Assembly (NCBI RefSeq): GCF_030694575.1
Contig: NZ_JAUYUS010000013.1
Coordinates: forward strand, 1-56,555
DNA from: Parvibaculum sp.
Lineage (GTDB): Bacteria; Pseudomonadota; Alphaproteobacteria; Parvibaculales; Parvibaculaceae
Reading direction: 5' to 3'
DNA: 56,555 nucleotides
In this document: positions 1 to 7,904 of the stretch, piece after piece
How positions within the stretch are numbered: the first letter of the stretch is position 1
Layout of the letters: every line of letters begins with the position of its first letter
Notes under the pieces: model-generated
What the model was told of the DNA's origin: nothing
Databases searched by the model: none
Seen by the model: only the letters and a program-made list of their open reading frames with translations
Position numbers and translations under genes: made by a program

Positions 1-52
1 GTGCGAGGTTTCATCCCAACAAGAACACCCCTTACGGCAACGGCGCCGCGAC

Positions 53-84
53 CGGGGCCCGCCCGGAAAAGGGCCGGGTCCCCG
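53..84 (+). other. GC-rich hairpin in the leader of the aldehyde dehydrogenase gene
   Basis: Two arms can form about 12 base pairs (CGGGG/CCCCG, CCCG/CGGG, CCC/GGG) with two single-base bulges on the 3' side and a GGAAAA loop. No T-tract follows, so it is not a standard intrinsic terminator. It could be a leader hairpin or the 3' end of a transcript that begins before the window. Bases 1-140 hold no gene I can support; the only other signal there is the GGAGGA ribosome binding site just before the start at 141. Confidence 0.35.
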
Positions 85-140
85 CCTCGCGGAAGACGGC
101 CCCGAGCCCGGCAAGGGACGGCATCACATGGAGGACGATC

Positions 141-1568
141 ATGAAAGAATATCTGAAATTCTACATCAACGGCCAGTGGGTGGACCCCGTCGAGAAGAAG
201 ACGCTGGAGGTCATCAACCCGGCCAATGAAGAGCCCTTCGCGCTCATCAGCATGGGTTCGGCCAAGGACGTGGACAAGGCGGTGGCCGCCGCGAAGGCCG
301 CCTTCCCGAAATTCTCCACGACGACCAAGCAGGAGCGCATCGAGCTTCTCCAGTCGATCATGGCGGTCTACCAGAAGCGCTATGCGGACATCGCCGCCGC
401 GATCACCGAGGAAATGGGCGCGCCGCAGAAGCTTGCCCAGCATGCGCAGGCGGCCATGGGCATCGCGCATCTCAACACCAACCTCGAAATCCTGAAGAAA
501 TACGAATTCGAGGAAGACAAGGGCCCGACGCGCATCGTGCGCGAGCCGATCGGCGTCTGCGCGTTCATCACGCCCTGGAACTGGCCGATCAACCAGATCG
601 CCTGCAAGGTGGCGCCCGCGCTCGCCGTCGGCTGCACCATGGTGCTGAAGCCTTCGGAGGTGGCGCCGATCAACGCCTATATCTTCGCCGAAGTGCTGCA
701 TGAAGCGGGCGTGCCGGCCGGTGTGTTCAACCTCGTCAATGGCGACGGGCCGGGCGTCGGCTCGCCGCTTTCGTCGCACCCCGATGTCGACATGGTGTCG
801 TTCACGGGCTCGACGCGGGCGGGCATCCTCGTCTCCAAGGCGGCGGCGGACACCGTGAAGCGCGTCGCGCTCGAACTCGGCGGCAAGTCGGCCAACATCG
901 TTCTGGAAGACGCCGACCTCAACAAGGCGGTGACGGGCTCGGTCTTCGGCATGATGTCGAACTCCGGCCAGAGCTGCAACGCGCCGTCGCGCATGCTGGT
1001 GCCCGCGTCCAAGCAGGACGAGGTCATCAAGATCGCGAAGGCGGCCGCCGAGGCCGTGAAGGCGGGCGACCCGAACGCGGAAGGCACGACCATCGGCCCC
1101 GTGGTTTCGGAAGTGCAGTTCAACAAGATCCAGGCGCTCATCCAGAAGGGCATCGAGGAAGGCGCGACGCTCGTCGCCGGCGGCCCGGGCCGCCCGGAAG
1201 GCGTCAACAAGGGCTATTACGTGCGCCCGACGATCTTCGCGAACGTCACCAACGACATGACCATCGCGCGCGAGGAAATCTTCGGGCCGGTGATGGCGAT
1301 CCTGCCCTACAAGAACGAGGAAGAGGCGATCCAGATCGCCAACGACACGGTCTACGGGCTTTCGGGCTATGTGCAGGGCGAACCGGCACATGCGAAGAAG
1401 GTGGCGTCGCGGATGCGCACGGGCAACGTGCACCTCAACCTCGCCGGGCCCGACCTCAACGCACCGTTCGGCGGCTACAAGCAGTCGGGCAACGGCCGCG
1501 AATGGGGCGAGTTCGGCTTCGAGGAGTTCCTCGAGGTGAAGGCTGTGCTGGGGTATAACGCGGCTTGA
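141..1568 (+). CDS. NAD(P)-dependent aldehyde dehydrogenase family protein
   Basis: A full-length ALDH-superfamily enzyme (475 residues) that should oxidise an aldehyde to the acid with NAD(P)+ in the cytoplasm. The catalytic set is visible: the PWNWP oxyanion motif with Asn147, the general base Glu245 in ELGGKS, and the nucleophile Cys279 in SGQSC. The C-terminal EIFGPV and the PFGGYKQSGNGRE segment are also family hallmarks. The ATG at 141 has a good GGAGGA site 4 bases upstream. The gene appears monocistronic, ending at a strong terminator about 50 bases downstream. The substrate cannot be read from the sequence; similar proteins are labelled only as aldehyde dehydrogenase family. Confidence 0.93.
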   Translation: MKEYLKFYINGQWVDPVEKKTLEVINPANEEPFALISMGSAKDVDKAVAAAKAAFPKFSTTTKQERIELLQSIMAVYQKRYADIAAAITEEMGAPQKLAQHAQAAMGIAHLNTNLEILKKYEFEEDKGPTRIVREPIGVCAFITPWNWPINQIACKVAPALAVGCTMVLKPSEVAPINAYIFAEVLHEAGVPAGVFNLVNGDGPGVGSPLSSHPDVDMVSFTGSTRAGILVSKAAADTVKRVALELGGKSANIVLEDADLNKAVTGSVFGMMSNSGQSCNAPSRMLVPASKQDEVIKIAKAAAEAVKAGDPNAEGTTIGPVVSEVQFNKIQALIQKGIEEGATLVAGGPGRPEGVNKGYYVRPTIFANVTNDMTIAREEIFGPVMAILPYKNEEEAIQIANDTVYGLSGYVQGEPAHAKKVASRMRTGNVHLNLAGPDLNAPFGGYKQSGNGREWGEFGFEEFLEVKAVLGYNAA

Positions 1569-1616
1569 TGGCTGGCGTTATGCGCTGACGATATTCCCGG
1601 GTTTGTCCGGGTACGG

Positions 1617-1650
1617 AAAAGCCGGTCTCGGAAGGGGCCGGCTTTTTTTT
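1617..1650 (+). terminator. Rho-independent terminator after the aldehyde dehydrogenase gene
   Basis: A GCCGGTC arm (1621-1627) pairs with GGCCGGC (1636-1642, one G-T wobble), flanked by AAAA on the left and eight T on the right. It ends the aldehyde dehydrogenase transcript. A very similar terminator lies at 2654-2683 on the far side of the next gene. Confidence 0.85.
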
Positions 1651-1890
1651 GTTTTGATGCGCCATAACTCTTCGACCGCGCTGAGCGGCGAATCTACTAG
1701 CAGCGAATCCGCGAATTCATCGAAAGAAACCAATTGAGGATGTGCAGAATCATATTAGGTTTTCAAACAGGTTTTGGGCACCCTCGACCTCTCACCGAGT
1801 CAAACGCCCTCAATTCGGAAAACTGACGCTCCTTTCTTTTTCATGGGCGCGGAGTAATCGGTGGGCTGCGTTCAGAAAAGGAAGTCGAGC
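1651..1890. other. AT-richer gene-free leader of the islet
   Basis: Between the first terminator and the ATG at 1891 the base composition drops well below that of the neighbouring genes. A 69-codon frame at 1742 has no ribosome binding site or recognisable content and is not called. The stretch probably holds the promoter of the downstream orphan gene, but I cannot assign -35 and -10 elements with confidence. Confidence 0.4.
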
Positions 1891-2625
1891 ATGTTCTCAC
1901 TTGCTATTCCTCTATCTGTGGAAGCAGTTAAAAGTATCAAGGCGTCGCTAACACGCTCAATGTCTGAAGTGAAGTCATCGCACCGTTGCGAGGCTATGGC
2001 TCGAGGGTTGGGTTTTAGGACGCATGCGTCTCTACGTGCTGGAGTGAAGAACGGTGTCTGCCCCCAAGCAATTGTCGATGGGGAAGCATTTGTTGCTTAT
2101 TTGCGAGAACGCCGATTTTCAGATGCTACGGCGCCGAGCTTCTATATCGCCTGCGCTCAAGTGGCAGTTAGCTTCGCACTCGAGAAAGAGCCGATGCTCT
2201 GTTGGCATGGTATTGGCTTTGGAGAGTATCAGCGCAGGAGCGATGGCTCTTTAGAAAATATGAACGAGCGTCATGAGCGGTTCTACGGAGATCGAGCCAA
2301 GCTTTGCAGTCCCCACTACGTGCAACAATTTCTTCGTGCGCTCGTGGTTTTGACGAATGTAGAACGGTGCAAGAATATTACGAGCGTCTATGGAAGTTAC
2401 AGGCTCAAGCATGTTGCGGAACGAGCGGTCAGCAACTACCCAACTGGTGAGAAGCTAGGACCCGATTACGTTTCAAACGGTGCATTCATTGCCGCTGCGA
2501 TCCACGTCGGATTCAAGTGGCGGACTTCGACAAAGCCGAATGGCGAATATTACCCAAACGTGGGATTCAATATGTCAACACGGTCTCTGCGGTACTTGGA
2601 GAGTGGGAGCGGGATGAGGCGATGA
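1891..2625 (+). CDS. hypothetical protein with a weak glyoxalase-like N-terminal motif, probably acquired
   Basis: This 244-residue protein is not one I recognise as a whole. Residues around 28-45 (SSHRCEAMARGLGFRTHASL) resemble the short helical module with 'S-H-x-x-A-x-x-x-A-x-x-L-G-F-x-x-x-x-x-L' spacing found at the N-terminus of some 'glyoxalase superfamily' proteins; this is a weak match. No signal peptide or membrane segment is seen. An in-frame GTG exists at 1861, but AAAAGGAAG at 1877-1884 is ideally spaced for the ATG at 1891. Codon use and base composition are clearly more AT-rich than in the neighbours, and the gene lies between two near-duplicate terminators, which points to horizontal acquisition as a self-contained unit. 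Confidence 0.6.
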   Translation: MFSLAIPLSVEAVKSIKASLTRSMSEVKSSHRCEAMARGLGFRTHASLRAGVKNGVCPQAIVDGEAFVAYLRERRFSDATAPSFYIACAQVAVSFALEKEPMLCWHGIGFGEYQRRSDGSLENMNERHERFYGDRAKLCSPHYVQQFLRALVVLTNVERCKNITSVYGSYRLKHVAERAVSNYPTGEKLGPDYVSNGAFIAAAIHVGFKWRTSTKPNGEYYPNVGFNMSTRSLRYLESGSGMRR

Positions 2626-2653
2626 AATTTGTTTGATCAAGTCGCCTAAGAAG

Positions 2654-2683
2654 AAGCCGGTCCTGAAAGGGACCGGCTTTTTT
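2654..2683 (+). terminator. Rho-independent terminator after the orphan gene
   Basis: A perfect 10-bp stem (AAGCCGGTCC 2654-2663, GGACCGGCTT 2670-2679) with a six-base loop is followed by a T run and GTTT. Stem, loop and tail closely resemble the terminator at 1617-1650. Confidence 0.9.
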
Positions 2684-2705
2684 GTTTGGAAGTTTCAAAA
2701 CCAAA

Positions 2706-3000
2706 CCGTCATTGCCGGGCTTGACCCGGCAATCCAGAAGGCGCGCAGCGCGCGCCGTCTCTCTTCACAAGAATTTCTTGCGCAGCGGGACGCCGCCTGC
2801 GGCGGCTACTGGATGCCCCGGGTTGCCCTTCGCATGGCTCAGGGCGTTCGGGTCTCGAAAAGGTCCACCGGACCTTTTCGTTTGCTTGCGCAAACCGCCC
2901 CTCACCCCGGGCATGACGAGTTTGGGGGAAGGGTGCGCGCTGTCTTGATTGCTGTGGCAAGAGGCGCTGCGAGTGGGTCCCGGCTTTCGCCGGGATGACA
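2706..3000. repeat. composite palindromic intergenic repeat
   Basis: This roughly 300-base non-coding stretch is built from several inverted repeats. It opens with ATTGCCGGG/CCCGGCAAT (2711-2733), has an 11-bp perfect hairpin CGAAAAGGTCC/GGACCTTTTCG around an ACC loop (2856-2880), and closes with TCCCGGC/GCCGGGA (2978-2995). The 'TCATTGCCGGGCTTGACCCG' and 'CCGGGATGACA' edges are typical of interspersed repeats scattered between genes in many alphaproteobacteria. Frames that run through it on both strands are repeat-derived, not genes. The rest of the gap to 3119 shows only the ribosome binding site of the next gene. Confidence 0.75.
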
Positions 3001-3119
3001 CTGAGGGGGAGGTGGGGTTTTTCGTGAAACCGCTGTCTTTCTTTCCTTACCTCCGACGTAATTGTCGCGCTGACCGGGGGGTGTGACGCTTCTTCTGAGA
3101 CAACAGGAGGAGCTTTTTC

Positions 3120-3419
3120 ATGCCGGGACGGTTGGTGGGGCTTGTGGCGGTCATTCTTGCCTTTGGGGCGCTGAGTTTCATGGCGTTGATGGAGGCGGGG
3201 TATCTCGGTGTTTTCCTCGGGCCGCTGCAGAGCTGGGCGGGGACGCAGGTGCTGGTCGATCTGGTGATCGTCTGTGTGCTGGCGATTATCTGGATGGCGC
3301 GCGACGCGAAGACGAGCGGGGTCAATCCCTGGCCGTTTGTGGCGGTGACGCTGGCGGCGGGGTCGTTCGGGATTTTGTTCTATCTCGTGGCGCGCGAAGT
3401 GAAGGCTCGGGCGGCGTGA
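3120..3419 (+). CDS. DUF2834 family small membrane protein
   Basis: A 99-residue protein with three predicted membrane segments (about residues 4-24, 38-60 and 72-92). The 'ARDAKTSGVNPWPFV' loop followed by 'T-L-A-A-G-S-F-G-x-L-F-Y-L' is the DUF2834 signature. The function of the family is unknown. The ATG at 3120 follows an AGGAGG site at a usual distance. The gene converges with the exported-protein gene on the other strand, with only four bases between stop codons and no obvious terminator. Confidence 0.8.
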   Translation: MPGRLVGLVAVILAFGALSFMALMEAGYLGVFLGPLQSWAGTQVLVDLVIVCVLAIIWMARDAKTSGVNPWPFVAVTLAAGSFGILFYLVAREVKARAA

Positions 3420-3423
3420 AGAC

Positions 3424-4083
3424 TCAGCGCAGCGTGGCGGGGTCGCAGGCCGCGACGAGGCCGCGTCCGTAGAAGGCGTCGCCGCCGCGGCCCTCGGCGG
3501 CGGCGCGCGATGCCATCAGCTCATGGGCGAGGCGGCATTGCGCGGCGGCGTCGGCGGCGAGGTCGGGCGGGAGCTGGTTCGATGCGACCGCATCGGCGAA
3601 GTCGATATAGCGAAGTGCGGTCGCCTTGAGCGCGCCGGAACCCGGATGGCCGGAAAACGCGCTCGCGGCAAGCGCCTGGCAGAGTTCGCCGTCCGCCGCG
3701 CAGACCCGGTCATAGGCGACCGCGTTCCAGTAGAGCGCCTCGCCCGTCTGGCGCATGGGCGGCAGCGTGCCCGCGCTGTAGGCCCTTGCGATGGCGCCGA
3801 AGACGAAGCCCGCGAACATCGGCTCGCTGTCGAGAAAGCGGTGGCCGAGTTCGAGGCCGGTGTCGAGATCCTCGAGGCCGGCGGTGCCGCCCGCCAGCGC
3901 CTTTTCCAGCCGGTTGAACCGATAGAGGTCGTTGACGCCGATGCGGCGGAACATCGCGTCCGAACGCGCGCCGATCACGCTGCCCGCCGCCTCGTCGATG
4001 AAGGTGGCCGAAGCGGGAGCGGACGCTGCGGCGAGCGCCCATGCACCGAGGATGGCAGCGGCGAGGAAAGGCAATCGGAGCAT
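3424..4083 (-). CDS. exported hypothetical protein
   Basis: A 219-residue protein with a clear Sec signal peptide (hydrophobic stretch about residues 4-22, AxA-type cleavage near residues 24-26). The mature part is alanine-rich and mostly helical. Three cysteines in the second half could form disulfides in the periplasm. I do not recognise a family. It starts 86 bases beyond the MFS gene on the same strand but has only a weak ribosome binding site, so co-transcription is possible but unproven. Confidence 0.6.
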   Translation of the reverse strand: MLRLPFLAAAILGAWALAAASAPASATFIDEAAGSVIGARSDAMFRRIGVNDLYRFNRLEKALAGGTAGLEDLDTGLELGHRFLDSEPMFAGFVFGAIARAYSAGTLPPMRQTGEALYWNAVAYDRVCAADGELCQALAASAFSGHPGSGALKATALRYIDFADAVASNQLPPDLAADAAAQCRLAHELMASRAAAEGRGGDAFYGRGLVAACDPATLR

Positions 4084-4169
4084 GACACGGTCTCGCGTGA
4101 GGCACCCGCCCGGAGCGGCGGCGCGGGCGATTATGAGCCGCGAAAGCTGAACAAAAGCTTGTCCGGGGC

Positions 4170-5492
4170 TCAGCCCTTGAGGCGGCGCTTGCGCGGTTCG
4201 TCGACGAAGACCATCAGGATGACGGCGCCGGTGAGGACGGCGATGGAGGTGACGAAGAGGGCGCTGAAGGAAAGATTGTGGGCGATGAGGCCGCCGAGGA
4301 GGGGGCCGGCCGCCTGCATCAGCGAGGTCGCCGTGTTGAGGACGGCGATGCGCATGGGGAGGTCGTCGCGGGCGCCGAATTCCACGATGATGTTCTGATT
4401 GCTGTTCTGGAAGCCGCCCTGGCCCGCGCCGAGGCCGGCGAAGACGAGGGCGAGGCCGAGGAGGTCGTGGGTGAAGAGGAGCGCGAGCGTCGACGCCGCC
4501 CAGAGGCCGACCGACGACATGAAGACGAGGCGGTTGCCGAAGCGGTCGGCGAGCGTGCCCCAGGCGAGATTCGCGCCCGTCTGCGCGAGCAGGAAGGCGG
4601 TGGAGAGCACCGCGAGATTGGTGCCGGAAAGGCCGATGCGCTCGCCCGAATAGAGAATGTAGAAGGGCACCGCCATGGTGCCGAGCGCGGCGAGGCCAGC
4701 GGCGAGGTAGAAGCGCGTCAGCGCCTTGTCGGCGCGGAGCATGGCCGGGATTTCACGGAGGCGGCCGCCGAGCGTGGCGCGGGCGCGGATGGTCGGCGGT
4801 TCGGGCTCGCGGACCAGCATCAGGAGCGAGAGGCCGATCGACGTCAGGATGAAGGCGACGAGGAAGGTCGTCGAATAGCCGTTGCCGAAGGCGTTGCCCT
4901 CGACGAGATATTTGCCGCCGAGATAGGAGACGCCCGCCGCCGTGAGGCCCGCCGTGAAATTGCGGAAGCCGGTGAGGCGGCCGCGGAGCCGCAGCGGGAT
5001 CACCTTCGCCATGAGGGTGTTGAAGATCACCGCCTGCATGCCGTTGAAGAGGCCGAAGAGGCAGAGGAAGGCGATGGCCGTTATCAGCGCGAGGTTGTCC
5101 GGCAGGAAGAAGCCGCCAAGCGCGAGGCCGAGGACGCCGGCGCGCATGCCCCAGCCGATCAGGAGGCCCATCGGGAGGACGCGCTTCCTGTGCTCGATCA
5201 GCGTGGCGCCGAAAATGGAGGAGGCCGACGCGCCGATCCATTGCGCGGCGAGCGCGAGGCCGACGGCGAATTCGGAGCCGGACAGCAGGAAGATATAGGC
5301 GGGGACGAAGGTCGGCGCGTTGACGAGGCGGAAGCCGGTCTGGCCGAGCAGGCCGTGGGCGAGGTTGGCGACGTAGTTGCGGGGGAGGTTCCGCTCGATC
5401 TCGGCCTCGTAGGCGATTTCGGCGTCGGCGGCGCGGCGCGCGAGCTCGTCTTCGGTCAGCCGGTCGTCGGTTGGGGGTGTCTCCCGGTCCAA
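4170..5492 (-). CDS. MFS transporter
   Basis: A 440-residue polytopic inner-membrane protein with about 12 hydrophobic segments after a charged cytosolic N-terminus of about 40 residues. The cytoplasmic loop with 'EHRKRVLP' and the central 'FNTLMAKVIPLRLRGRLTGFRN' segment fit the major facilitator superfamily. Substrate is unknown; the protein resembles general MFS exporters. No in-frame ATG lies near the conserved start, so a TTG at 5492, preceded by purine-rich AGGGACAAGG, is the likely initiator. A short palindromic repeat lies in the 237-base gap on its upstream side. Confidence 0.8.
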   Translation of the reverse strand: MDRETPPTDDRLTEDELARRAADAEIAYEAEIERNLPRNYVANLAHGLLGQTGFRLVNAPTFVPAYIFLLSGSEFAVGLALAAQWIGASASSIFGATLIEHRKRVLPMGLLIGWGMRAGVLGLALGGFFLPDNLALITAIAFLCLFGLFNGMQAVIFNTLMAKVIPLRLRGRLTGFRNFTAGLTAAGVSYLGGKYLVEGNAFGNGYSTTFLVAFILTSIGLSLLMLVREPEPPTIRARATLGGRLREIPAMLRADKALTRFYLAAGLAALGTMAVPFYILYSGERIGLSGTNLAVLSTAFLLAQTGANLAWGTLADRFGNRLVFMSSVGLWAASTLALLFTHDLLGLALVFAGLGAGQGGFQNSNQNIIVEFGARDDLPMRIAVLNTATSLMQAAGPLLGGLIAHNLSFSALFVTSIAVLTGAVILMVFVDEPRKRRLKG

Positions 5493-5655
5493 GCGCCTTG
5501 TCCCTGTTGTTATCTGACTGTTTGTCAGGCGTGGCGTCGGCGCCTTTATAGACTCGTTCGGCGGTTCGGGTCAGTGGGGATGTCGTCAAAGTTTCAAGGA
5601 GGGGTGTTCGGGGGTGAACCGGGCGCGCTTTCGGTTATGCGCCGAGATCCCTCGC

Positions 5656-5711
5656 TTACCCCTCCCCGAAAAATCCAGGATTTTTCGACCCTCCCACAGG
5701 GGGAGGGTGGG
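5656..5711. repeat. short intergenic repeat, copy A (with inner hairpin)
   Basis: The frame ACCCCTCCCC ... GACCCTCCC-ACAGG-GGGAGGGTGG encloses a perfect 10-bp hairpin, CGAAAAATCC/GGATTTTTCG (5667-5687). A second stem is CCCTCCC/GGGAGGG (5689-5707). The same frame with a different inner hairpin occurs at 19584-19638, and a shortened version at 21215-21237. It lies between the starts of the MFS gene and the end of rlmJ. Confidence 0.75.
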
Positions 5712-5729
5712 AAGGAAGGGCTGGAGGTT

Positions 5730-6569
5730 TTATTCCCGCAGCCATTCCTCGCGGGCGCGGGCGCCGGGGGCCTGGGCGAGGGTTTGGGCCAGCCAGTCCA
5801 TCAGGGAGCGGGCGGTGGATTTGTCGCCGGGGGCCTTTTCGGTGAGGGCGAAGGGCGGGTTGACGATGACGAGGCCGCAGCCGGTCATGCGCGTGGGATC
5901 GGCGGCCCTGATGTGGAGTTCGAGGCAGAGGGTTTTCGCCGGGCCCTCTCCGGCGAGGCGTTCGAGGAAGGCGCCGGAGACGGAGGGGTCCTTCACGGGA
6001 TACCAGATCATGAAGGTGCCGGTGGCGAAGCGCGATGCCGCCTCGTTGAGGGCGCCGACGAGGCGGTCGTATTCGTCGCGTTGCTCGAAGGGCGGGTCGA
6101 TCAGCACGATGCCGCGGCGCTCCTTCGGCGGGAGCATGGATTTGAGGGCGGTGTAGCCGTCGATCATGTGCGTCTTCACGCGGGCGTCGCGGCGGAAGCG
6201 GGCGGCGAGGGCGGCGGCGTCTTCCGGGTGGAGTTCGCAGAAGGCGAGGCGGTCCTGCGGGCGTGTGAGCTTCGCGGCGAGGGCGGGCGAGCCCGGATAG
6301 ATGCCGAGCGGCGAGGGCAGCGCGGCGAGGTAAGGCGCGAGGGCGGGATGGGGATCGGGCGCGGCGAGCACGCGGGCGATGCCTTCGCGGAACTCGCCGG
6401 TCTTCTGCGCCTCGATGCCGGTGAGGTCGGTTTCGCCGGTGCCGGCATGGGTGTCGAGCACGAAGAAGGGTTTGTCCTTCCGTTTCATGTAGTCGAGCAC
6501 GAGGGCGAAGACGGCGTGTTTCATCACATCGGCGAAATTGCCGGCGTGATAGGCGTGACGGTAGTTCAT
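5730..6569 (-). CDS. rlmJ: 23S rRNA (adenine(2030)-N6)-methyltransferase RlmJ
   Basis: A 279-residue cytoplasmic SAM-dependent methyltransferase that modifies A2030 of 23S rRNA. The N-terminal 'MNYRHAYHAGNFADVMKH' is diagnostic of RlmJ. The SAM-binding segment 'FVLDTHAGTGETDL' (about residues 36-50) and the catalytic 'IDPPFEQ' motif (about residues 157-163) are present. Length matches the family. Its ATG overlaps the stop of the upstream MgtC/DUF4010 gene (ATGA), so the three genes ppk2, MgtC/DUF4010 and rlmJ form one operon. Confidence 0.95.
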   Translation of the reverse strand: MNYRHAYHAGNFADVMKHAVFALVLDYMKRKDKPFFVLDTHAGTGETDLTGIEAQKTGEFREGIARVLAAPDPHPALAPYLAALPSPLGIYPGSPALAAKLTRPQDRLAFCELHPEDAAALAARFRRDARVKTHMIDGYTALKSMLPPKERRGIVLIDPPFEQRDEYDRLVGALNEAASRFATGTFMIWYPVKDPSVSGAFLERLAGEGPAKTLCLELHIRAADPTRMTGCGLVIVNPPFALTEKAPGDKSTARSLMDWLAQTLAQAPGARAREEWLRE

Positions 6570-7897
6570 AGGAGACCGAGCGTCAGGAGGATGGCAATGC
6601 CGCCGCCGGCGGCGAGGAGGAAGAGCGCGAGCGCGGGAACGAGCCCGGCGGCGCGGCCCGCGAAGACGATCATGTAGACGCCCTTCAGGATGTTGTTCGA
6701 CGCGGCGGCGATGAGGATGGCGGCGACGCTTGCCTGAAGCGCGCCGGAGGACTGGGCGACGGAAAGGACCAGCGGATCGACATCGGTGACGCCGGCAAGC
6801 GCGGCGAGGACGAAGAGGCTTTCCTCGCCGAATTCGACGCGCGCCCAGCCGACGGCGAGCGAGAGCGCGATGAAGAGCAGCGCGAAGACGAGGGCGGTCT
6901 GGATTTCGAGCGGGTTCGAGGGCGGCAGGCTGTCGCCCTTGCCGGCGGCGGCGCCTTCACGGCCGCGCCAGAGAAGGATGGCGGCCATGACGAGGCCGAG
7001 CGCGAAGAGGGCGACGAGCGGGAGCATGAGCGCAAGCGCGAGATCGCGGTTGAAGATCGCGACGACGACGAGGATGCGCAGGAACATGACGGCGGTGGTG
7101 AGGACCAGGGCCGCATGGATGCGCGCCTGCGGGCCGGCGGCGCGGGCCTGGCGCGAGAGGACGACCGTGGTGGCGGTGGAGGAATAGAGGCCGCCAAGCC
7201 CGGCGGAATAAAGGAGGCCGCGGCGCGGCGCGAGATAGCGCTGCACCAGATAGCTCGCATAGGAGAGGGAACTGACGACGACGACGGCGAGCCAGACCTG
7301 ATAGGGCGTGATTTCGGTGAGGTCCGTCATCGGCTCGTTCGGCACGAGGGGCAGGACGATGCCGATGACGATGAGAAATTTCGCCAGCGTGGCGAACTCG
7401 CTCGTGTCCAGGGTTTCGGCGAAGGCATGGAGCTTTTCGCGCGCGCCGGCGAGAAGCACGGCGGCGACGGCAATGGCGACGGACACCCAGAGAGGCTCCA
7501 CGAGCGCGAGGGGACCGAGAAGGAAGGCGACGAGATTGCCGACCGGTGCCACGATGCTGCCGTCGAGGCGGACGCCCGGCTCTGCCGGCATGCGCGGCTC
7601 GGCGCGCTGCTGCTCCAGCACCTGCCAGTACCAGATCGCGAGCCAGAGGCCGAGAATGGCGAGGCCGCCCAGGAAGAGAAGCGCGCTTTCGGGCGCGAGC
7701 GCATAAAGCAGCGCGCCGGTGAGCGCGAGCAGCGGGAAGGTGCGCACGCCGCCCGGCGGCTTCATGCGTTCGTCGCCGAAATATTCCTCGAAGGCGAGCC
7801 CGAGAAAGAAGGAAAGGCCGAGCAGCGCGAGAAGACGCTCCGGCGCGAGCAGCGCGTCGGGCAAGGCGGCAAAAAGCTCGTCGGCGGTTTCCGGCAT
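6566..7897 (-). CDS. MgtC/SapB-DUF4010 family membrane protein
   Basis: A 443-residue protein with about 12 hydrophobic helices. The N-terminal third, with 'LGLAFEEYFGDERMKPPGGVRTFPLLALTGALL', is the MgtC/SapB-like part and the C-terminal two thirds, with 'VVSSLSYASYLVQRYLAPRRGLLYSAGLGGLYSSTATT', is DUF4010. Function is unproven; relatives are annotated as membrane proteins possibly linked to ion homeostasis. The frame is open further upstream, but that part lies antisense-like within ppk2; the ATG at 7897, seven bases after the ppk2 stop, fits the family start. It overlaps rlmJ by four bases. Confidence 0.85.
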   Translation of the reverse strand: MPETADELFAALPDALLAPERLLALLGLSFFLGLAFEEYFGDERMKPPGGVRTFPLLALTGALLYALAPESALLFLGGLAILGLWLAIWYWQVLEQQRAEPRMPAEPGVRLDGSIVAPVGNLVAFLLGPLALVEPLWVSVAIAVAAVLLAGAREKLHAFAETLDTSEFATLAKFLIVIGIVLPLVPNEPMTDLTEITPYQVWLAVVVVSSLSYASYLVQRYLAPRRGLLYSAGLGGLYSSTATTVVLSRQARAAGPQARIHAALVLTTAVMFLRILVVVAIFNRDLALALMLPLVALFALGLVMAAILLWRGREGAAAGKGDSLPPSNPLEIQTALVFALLFIALSLAVGWARVEFGEESLFVLAALAGVTDVDPLVLSVAQSSGALQASVAAILIAAASNNILKGVYMIVFAGRAAGLVPALALFLLAAGGGIAILLTLGLL

Positions 7898-7904
7898 GTG
7901 CGTC

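Noticed and set aside
1742-1951. A small open frame before the orphan gene
   Set aside because: No ribosome binding site, no recognisable content, and it overlaps the better-supported start at 1891 in another frame.
1651-2690. The AT-rich islet as an insertion sequence
   Set aside because: No transposase, terminal inverted repeats or target-site duplication were seen; only the look-alike terminators flank it.
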